Assembly (NCBI GenBank): GCA_964370375.1
Contig: CAYJIX010000071.1
Location: forward strand, 1 to 10,307
Source of the DNA: CAYJIX01 sp964370375
GTDB taxonomy: Bacteria > Desulfobacterota > Desulfovibrionia > Desulfovibrionales > Desulfovibrionaceae
DNA: 10,307 nucleotides
Reading direction: 5' to 3'
Shown here: in pieces, positions 6,662-10,307 of the stretch
How positions within the stretch are numbered: position 1 is the stretch's first letter
How the letters are laid out: each line of letters begins with the position of its first letter
The notes under the pieces: model-generated
Seen by the model: the letters and a program-made list of their open reading frames with translations, nothing else
Databases searched by the model: none
What the model was told of the DNA's origin: nothing
Position numbers and translations under genes: made by a program

Positions 6662-6770
6662 TGTGTCATTTGGTAACACCTACACAAGCACCTGTATAAA
6701 AATTTGTCAGGATATGATGCTGCGTTTGCGCATATACCCGCATCCAAAAAATCCTGCCCATACAACAATC

Positions 6771-6799
6771 TCGACAACATGCTACGAATCCTCTATACT
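6771..6799 (+). promoter_or_regulatory. Sigma70-like promoter upstream of efflux operon
   Basis: TCGACA (6771-6776) and TATACT (6794-6799), each five of six to consensus, are separated by exactly 17 bp. Transcription would start near 6806, giving a leader of about 180 nt before the chosen efflux start at 6986. It could alternatively serve a small RNA, but no intrinsic terminator is visible before the operon. Confidence 0.6.
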
Positions 6800-6802
6800 T
6801 TG

Positions 6803-6937
6803 AGGCTTGTGAACACGAAGCCTTGATGCCCTTTTTACTTGGCCCGTATTTTGCTATACAGGCTGTTGCGGCACAATACCAAAGGCTTTTTGGCGTAAGG
6901 ATCATGCCCATACGCCTTAGCACAAATAGTATAGTTT
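6803..6937 (+). promoter_or_regulatory. Structured leader of the efflux operon
   Basis: Between the promoter and the efflux genes are two hairpins: AGGCTTGTG/CACGAAGCCT (6803-6823, one bulged C), which would sit at the very 5' end of the transcript, and GGCGTA/TACGCC (6892-6897 and 6911-6916). The 14-mer AAATAGTATAGTTT (6924-6937) follows and is identical to 4336-4349 upstream of the small-protein pair. The rest of the 6662-6985 gap shows no supportable gene; the open frames there have no ribosome binding site or protein-like composition. No known riboswitch class was recognised. Confidence 0.35.
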
Positions 6938-6985
6938 AACGTGATATATTCTTGTACGATGAAAACTATCCCTATAGGAAGATTC

Positions 6986-8437
6986 ATGAAAGTTTTTGCC
7001 ACACAATTTTTTATTTCTGGCAGCTTGGCTTTGTGCCTGCTTGTATCCGCCTGTGCGCCCTTTGCGCCATCGCCTAAGGATCAAGAGGCCATGTTGCCAG
7101 CATCCTTCCCCCAAAGCTATCCATCTACCCCACAAGGCACAGCCACTTCTTCCATTACAGCCAAGGCTGTGGAACCCTGGTGGAAGGCTTTTGCAAGTCA
7201 AGATTTAGACCACCTTATGGATAAAGCCTTGGCAGCAAACTTTGACATTTTAACAGCTTGGGCCAATTTACGACAAAGCGAAGCCTTATCAGGGCGGTCG
7301 CGCTCAGGCTTTTTCCCGTCACTTGATGCCAGCGCCGGTGCCGAGCATGAACGCAGATCCACACAGGCCAATGAAGATGCATCGCGCTTTGAAACAACGT
7401 CAGACACCATCAACCTTGGCCTTGCTGCCTCCTATGAGCTTGATTTATGGGGCCGCGTAAATTCAGGCTATCAGGCTGACCTTTTGCGGACAAGCGCTTC
7501 AGAATACGATGTGCAAAGCGCGGCTGTTACCGTTACAGCCACCTTGGCTGACGCCTGGGCCTCCCTTTTAGGGAACAGGGCCGAGCTTGCCGTTGTGAAC
7601 CAACAAATAGAAACCAATACGTTATTGTTAGAACTTTTAACCATACGTTTTGCCAATGGTTTAAGCTCAGGCCTTGATGTGTTGCAACAGCAAGAGCTTT
7701 TGGCCTCTGTTGAAGCTGAACTCCCCCCCCTTGAACAAGGCGCTGCAACCTTGCGCAATCAATTGGCTGTGCTGCAAGGCACGTTGCCGGGATCTGGCCT
7801 TGCCATTGATGAAAACGCCCCCTTGCCCATCTTGCCGTCCATTCCTAACCCTGGGCTCCCCGTGCAAATCCTTGATGCAAGGCCGGATGTTCGTGCAGCT
7901 TGGGCACGCTTTAATGCCGCAGAATGGGATGTTTCCGAAGCCCATGCCAACCGCTACCCTGCCCTGCGCCTTTCTGCTTCGGGCATTTTTGGTTCTGCAA
8001 GTTCCGCGGTGCTGTTCAATAATTGGATTACTTCACTGGCAGGTTCTTTGGTATTGCCGTTGTTTGACGGTGGAAATTTAGCATCTGAGGAAGCAGTACA
8101 ACGCGCAGAAGCAGAAGCACTCGTCCAAACCTATGCCAAAGCCGTTGCCACAGCCTTGCAAGATGTTGACGATTCACTGGCCACAGAAACAGGTGAGTTT
8201 GAGTTATTACAACGCTTGAACCAGCAAATGACCTTTGCTGCGGCGGCCTTAAACGAAGCAAGAAACAGCTACCTTGGCGGCGTGAACACATTTTTAAACT
8301 ACATCACCCAGCTCAAAAGCGTGCAGGCCCTTGAACGGAGCATTGCGCGCCAACATACCGAGGTTTTGCGCGCGCGCATTGCGCTGTACCGTTCGCTTGG
8401 CGGCATGACCTTGCCGGAACTTACAATAAAGCCATAG
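6986..8437 (+). CDS. RND efflux outer membrane lipoprotein (NodT/OprM-like)
   Basis: The outer-membrane exit channel of a tripartite efflux pump; as a TolC-fold trimer it would span the outer membrane and reach into the periplasm. It is 483 aa from the chosen start. A lipoprotein signal peptide ends in the lipobox V20-S21-A22-C23, and Ala follows the cysteine, so outer-membrane sorting is expected. Family hallmarks are YELDLWGRV (150-158), ARPDVRAAWARFNAAEWDVS (298-317), LPLFDGG (357-363) and the C-terminal helix pair about 400-470. Two OEP repeats fit about 65-260 and 285-472. Upstream in-frame starts exist (GTG 6941, ATG 6959), but only ATG 6986 has a Shine-Dalgarno (AGGAAG) and puts the signal peptide at the N terminus. 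A C8 run lies within the gene (7723-7730). First gene of the operon. Confidence 0.93.
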   Translation: MKVFATQFFISGSLALCLLVSACAPFAPSPKDQEAMLPASFPQSYPSTPQGTATSSITAKAVEPWWKAFASQDLDHLMDKALAANFDILTAWANLRQSEALSGRSRSGFFPSLDASAGAEHERRSTQANEDASRFETTSDTINLGLAASYELDLWGRVNSGYQADLLRTSASEYDVQSAAVTVTATLADAWASLLGNRAELAVVNQQIETNTLLLELLTIRFANGLSSGLDVLQQQELLASVEAELPPLEQGAATLRNQLAVLQGTLPGSGLAIDENAPLPILPSIPNPGLPVQILDARPDVRAAWARFNAAEWDVSEAHANRYPALRLSASGIFGSASSAVLFNNWITSLAGSLVLPLFDGGNLASEEAVQRAEAEALVQTYAKAVATALQDVDDSLATETGEFELLQRLNQQMTFAAAALNEARNSYLGGVNTFLNYITQLKSVQALERSIARQHTEVLRARIALYRSLGGMTLPELTIKP

Positions 8438-8534
8438 CCTCGTTGCTCACGCTAACGCCAAAAGGCATGGATGTACCATACGACTTTATGCTCATCTTGT
8501 AACGAAACACTTTTTTAAACACATACAAGGTATT

Positions 8535-9767
8535 ATGATGAAATGGCGTACACTTGGAATTTTTGTGGCATTGATAGCAACAGGCGCGCTTGCGGCTTGG
8601 GTTTTACTCCTCACCAAACCCGAAACCAAGCGCACACCGCCCCCTGTGAGCAGTCCTTTGGTTCAGGTCACCCCTGCTTCTGTGGGTGAGGCTGAATTGA
8701 CCATACGGGCCCTTGGCACCATTAAAGCTGCCCAACAAACCGTGGTGCGCGCTCAAGTGACAGGGCAAGTGGAAGCCTTAGGCGCCAACTTTGAAGCAGG
8801 TGGCCTTGTGGATAAAGGCGATCTGCTTGTACAAATTGACCCTGCAGATTACCAATACGCGTTAGAACTCCAACAAAGCGCACTTGATAGGGCCCGTGCA
8901 GATTATGACCTTGAAATGGGCCAGCAGCGTGTGGCGCGTACCGAAATTGACCAGCTCAACAAAACCATGCCCGGTTCGGTGAAAAACTCATCTTTGGCGC
9001 TGCGTGTGCCGCAATTAGCCCAAGCAAGGGCCGATCTGCAATCAGCAGAAACCCAAGTTGAAAAAGCCCAGCTTGACAGGGAAAGAACCACAATAGTAGC
9101 ACCATATAACGCCCTTGTGGTGTCGCGTGATGTATCCCTTGGCAGCCAAGCAACAACAGCAGAAGCACTGGCAACCCTTGTGGGCACAGACGAATACCGT
9201 ATTGAGGCGGCCATTGCTTTGGACAAACTTCATGACCTTGGGCTTAAACGCTTTGACGGCGCCAAGGCGCAAGTTTTTTCAGGTTCAGGCAAGGTGCGTA
9301 ACGGCAAGGTGCTGCACGCCATAGGTACCCTTGATGAAACCACGCGCATGGGCCGTGTTTTGATCACAGTGCCTGACCCGTTGGGCCTGCAAAACGCTGA
9401 ACCTGCCCTGTTTCTTGGTGACCAAGCCGAAGTTCTACTAAGTGCCGGAACCTTACAAGATGTTGCCGTATTGCCTCGCTCTGCCCTTCGCGGCGAAAAT
9501 CAAGTATGGGTAGCTCTGCCCAATGGCAACGGCGGCTATACCCTTGATATTCGTCAAGTATCGCCCATATGGAGGGATACGGAATACGCCTTTATCGGCG
9601 GTGATGAACTTCAAGAGGGCGAGCTTATCATCACCTCTGTGTTAGGCGCGCCGGTGGACGGCATGCCCATACGTTTGGCAGGCCAGCGCCAACAACGCCA
9701 AAAAGAGCAAGCTGGGCAAAAAGAGCCGCAAAACACCCAAAAGCAAGATGAAGGGCAGACATTATGA
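8535..9767 (+). CDS. RND efflux periplasmic adaptor (membrane fusion protein)
   Basis: Links the inner-membrane RND pump to the outer-membrane channel. Of 410 aa, residues 7-26 form an N-terminal membrane anchor; no lipobox is seen. A biotinyl-lipoyl-like domain is split into about 66-103 (VRAQVTGQVEAL, GDLLVQID) and 184-200 (RTTIVAPYNALVVSRDV). Between them is an alpha-helical hairpin (104-183) rich in Q, A, L and R. A beta-barrel (about 220-305) and a membrane-proximal domain (about 310-382) follow. The tail 383-410 is very rich in Gln, Lys and Glu, probably disordered and longer than I would expect. Two adjacent ATGs compete: AAGG is four bases before 8535 and seven before 8538, so the second may be preferred. 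It lies 97 bp after the channel gene with no terminator between; its TGA overlaps the permease ATG. Confidence 0.92.
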   Translation: MMKWRTLGIFVALIATGALAAWVLLLTKPETKRTPPPVSSPLVQVTPASVGEAELTIRALGTIKAAQQTVVRAQVTGQVEALGANFEAGGLVDKGDLLVQIDPADYQYALELQQSALDRARADYDLEMGQQRVARTEIDQLNKTMPGSVKNSSLALRVPQLAQARADLQSAETQVEKAQLDRERTTIVAPYNALVVSRDVSLGSQATTAEALATLVGTDEYRIEAAIALDKLHDLGLKRFDGAKAQVFSGSGKVRNGKVLHAIGTLDETTRMGRVLITVPDPLGLQNAEPALFLGDQAEVLLSAGTLQDVAVLPRSALRGENQVWVALPNGNGGYTLDIRQVSPIWRDTEYAFIGGDELQEGELIITSVLGAPVDGMPIRLAGQRQQRQKEQAGQKEPQNTQKQDEGQTL

Positions 9768-10307
9768 GTGGTGTAAATCCTAGCAGCCCTTCGCAAAAAA
9801 CAGCACAAGGCACAAAACGACCACCTAGGACTCTTACCCGCAGTACCATTGGTTGGATGGCAGCCAATCCTGTGGCGGCAAACCTACTTATGGTGATGCT
9901 TTTGGTGGGAGGGCTCCTTGTTGCCAGTATTGTACGTAAGGAAGTTTTCCCTGAATTTGACCTTGATATGATTACTGTCACGGTCTCATATGACGGAGCC
10001 ACGCCCGAAGAAATGGAATTGAGCGTTGCCAAAGCCATTGAAGACGCCGTACAAGGCATTGACAATGTGGATGAAACCAGAGCCGTTATATCTTCCGGCA
10101 ATGCCAACATTTATATTGATATCAGCGAAGGGGCTGACCCTAATCTTGTGCTGCAAGATGTCAATTCTGAAATTGACCGTATCACAACCTTTCCGGAAGA
10201 CGCCGACGATCCGCAAGTTTCGTTACGATCCATGCGCCGTGATGTGATTTCCCTTGTGCTAACAGGTGGGGGGGATCCTCAATCGCAACGCTATTGGGGC
10301 GAAGTCA
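9764..10307 (+). CDS. RND efflux inner-membrane permease (AcrB/HAE1-like), partial
   Basis: The proton-driven pump subunit, cut by the window end after 181 codons; full-length members are about 1000-1050 aa, so less than a fifth is seen. After a polar N-terminal extension of about 30 residues, WMAANPVAANLLMVMLLVGG (31-50) begins transmembrane helix 1. KEVFPEFDLDMITVTVSYDG (59-78) and ATPEEMELSVAKAIEDAVQG (79-98) are hallmark sequences of the first periplasmic porter segment, followed by ISEGADPNLVLQDVNSEIDR (120-139) and FPEDADDPQVSLRSMRRDVI (143-162). The sequence style (R/K-E-VFPE-D-D) fits the branch often found beside lipoprotein channels in delta- and gammaproteobacteria. The start overlaps the adaptor stop as ATGA, with AAGGG eight bases upstream. 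A G7 run lies at 10268-10274. Substrate is unknown. Confidence 0.94.
   Translation, partial: MSGVNPSSPSQKTAQGTKRPPRTLTRSTIGWMAANPVAANLLMVMLLVGGLLVASIVRKEVFPEFDLDMITVTVSYDGATPEEMELSVAKAIEDAVQGIDNVDETRAVISSGNANIYIDISEGADPNLVLQDVNSEIDRITTFPEDADDPQVSLRSMRRDVISLVLTGGGDPQSQRYWGEV

Noticed and set aside
6716..6744. Hairpin after recD2 as a terminator
   Set aside because: GATGC/GCATC with an inner TGCG/CGCA stem exists, but it is followed by A residues on the plus strand, not a T run.
6666..6923. Minus-strand open frame of 85 aa in the recD2-efflux gap
   Set aside because: Cysteine-rich and irregular, no ribosome binding site, and it runs against a good plus-strand promoter in the same DNA.
6941..6985. 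Upstream GTG (6941) or ATG (6959) start of the efflux channel
   Set aside because: Neither has a Shine-Dalgarno, and both would bury the lipoprotein signal peptide behind 9-15 extra residues.
8460..8473. AAAAGGCATGGATG shared with 3134-3147
   Set aside because: A 14-bp match in the channel-adaptor gap; no surrounding palindrome is present, so it is probably chance or too short a remnant to call.

Overview
The window looks like chromosomal DNA from a Gram-negative bacterium of moderate GC content. The best fit is a relative of the Desulfovibrionaceae. This rests on the alaC-type aminotransferase placed directly before hom (from memory, an order seen in Desulfovibrio), on a lipoprotein-type outer-membrane efflux channel that requires an outer membrane, and on intergenic DNA rich in small palindromic repeats. 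No rRNA or tRNA gene, CRISPR array or transposase gene is visible, so the assignment is tentative.

Left part (1-2967): two metabolic genes on the minus strand form an operon. A sigma70-like promoter (2938-2967) drives an AlaC-type PLP aminotransferase (1702-2877). Three bases later comes homoserine dehydrogenase (415-1698), whose Shine-Dalgarno sequence lies in the last codons of the aminotransferase. The hom stop codon touches an exact tandem pair of 130-bp palindromic units (156-415). Bases 1-40 look like the end of another dispersed repeat.

Middle (about 2968-4462): a 1.5-kb repeat-rich, AT-richer stretch. It holds a nested palindromic element (3140-3292), a 190-bp MITE-like element with about 30-bp terminal inverted repeats and flanking TA dinucleotides (3665-3854), two doubtful short minus-strand frames, and a compact pair of overlapping small membrane-protein genes (46 and 42 aa; 4175-4315 and 4050-4178). 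The pair ends in a strong intrinsic terminator and is preceded by palindromic operator-like DNA. It is the best candidate here for something undescribed.

Right part (4463-10307): on the plus strand, recD2 encodes a 732-aa RecD-like helicase. A 324-bp intergenic region follows, with a good sigma70 promoter and a structured leader. Then comes a tripartite RND efflux operon: outer-membrane lipoprotein channel (6986-8437), periplasmic adaptor (8535-9767), and an RND permease whose start overlaps the adaptor stop by 4 bp and which runs off the window edge. These three would assemble into one trans-envelope pump; its substrate cannot be read from the sequence. A 14-bp motif occurs both upstream of the small-protein pair and just upstream of the pump, a possible but statistically weak regulatory link.
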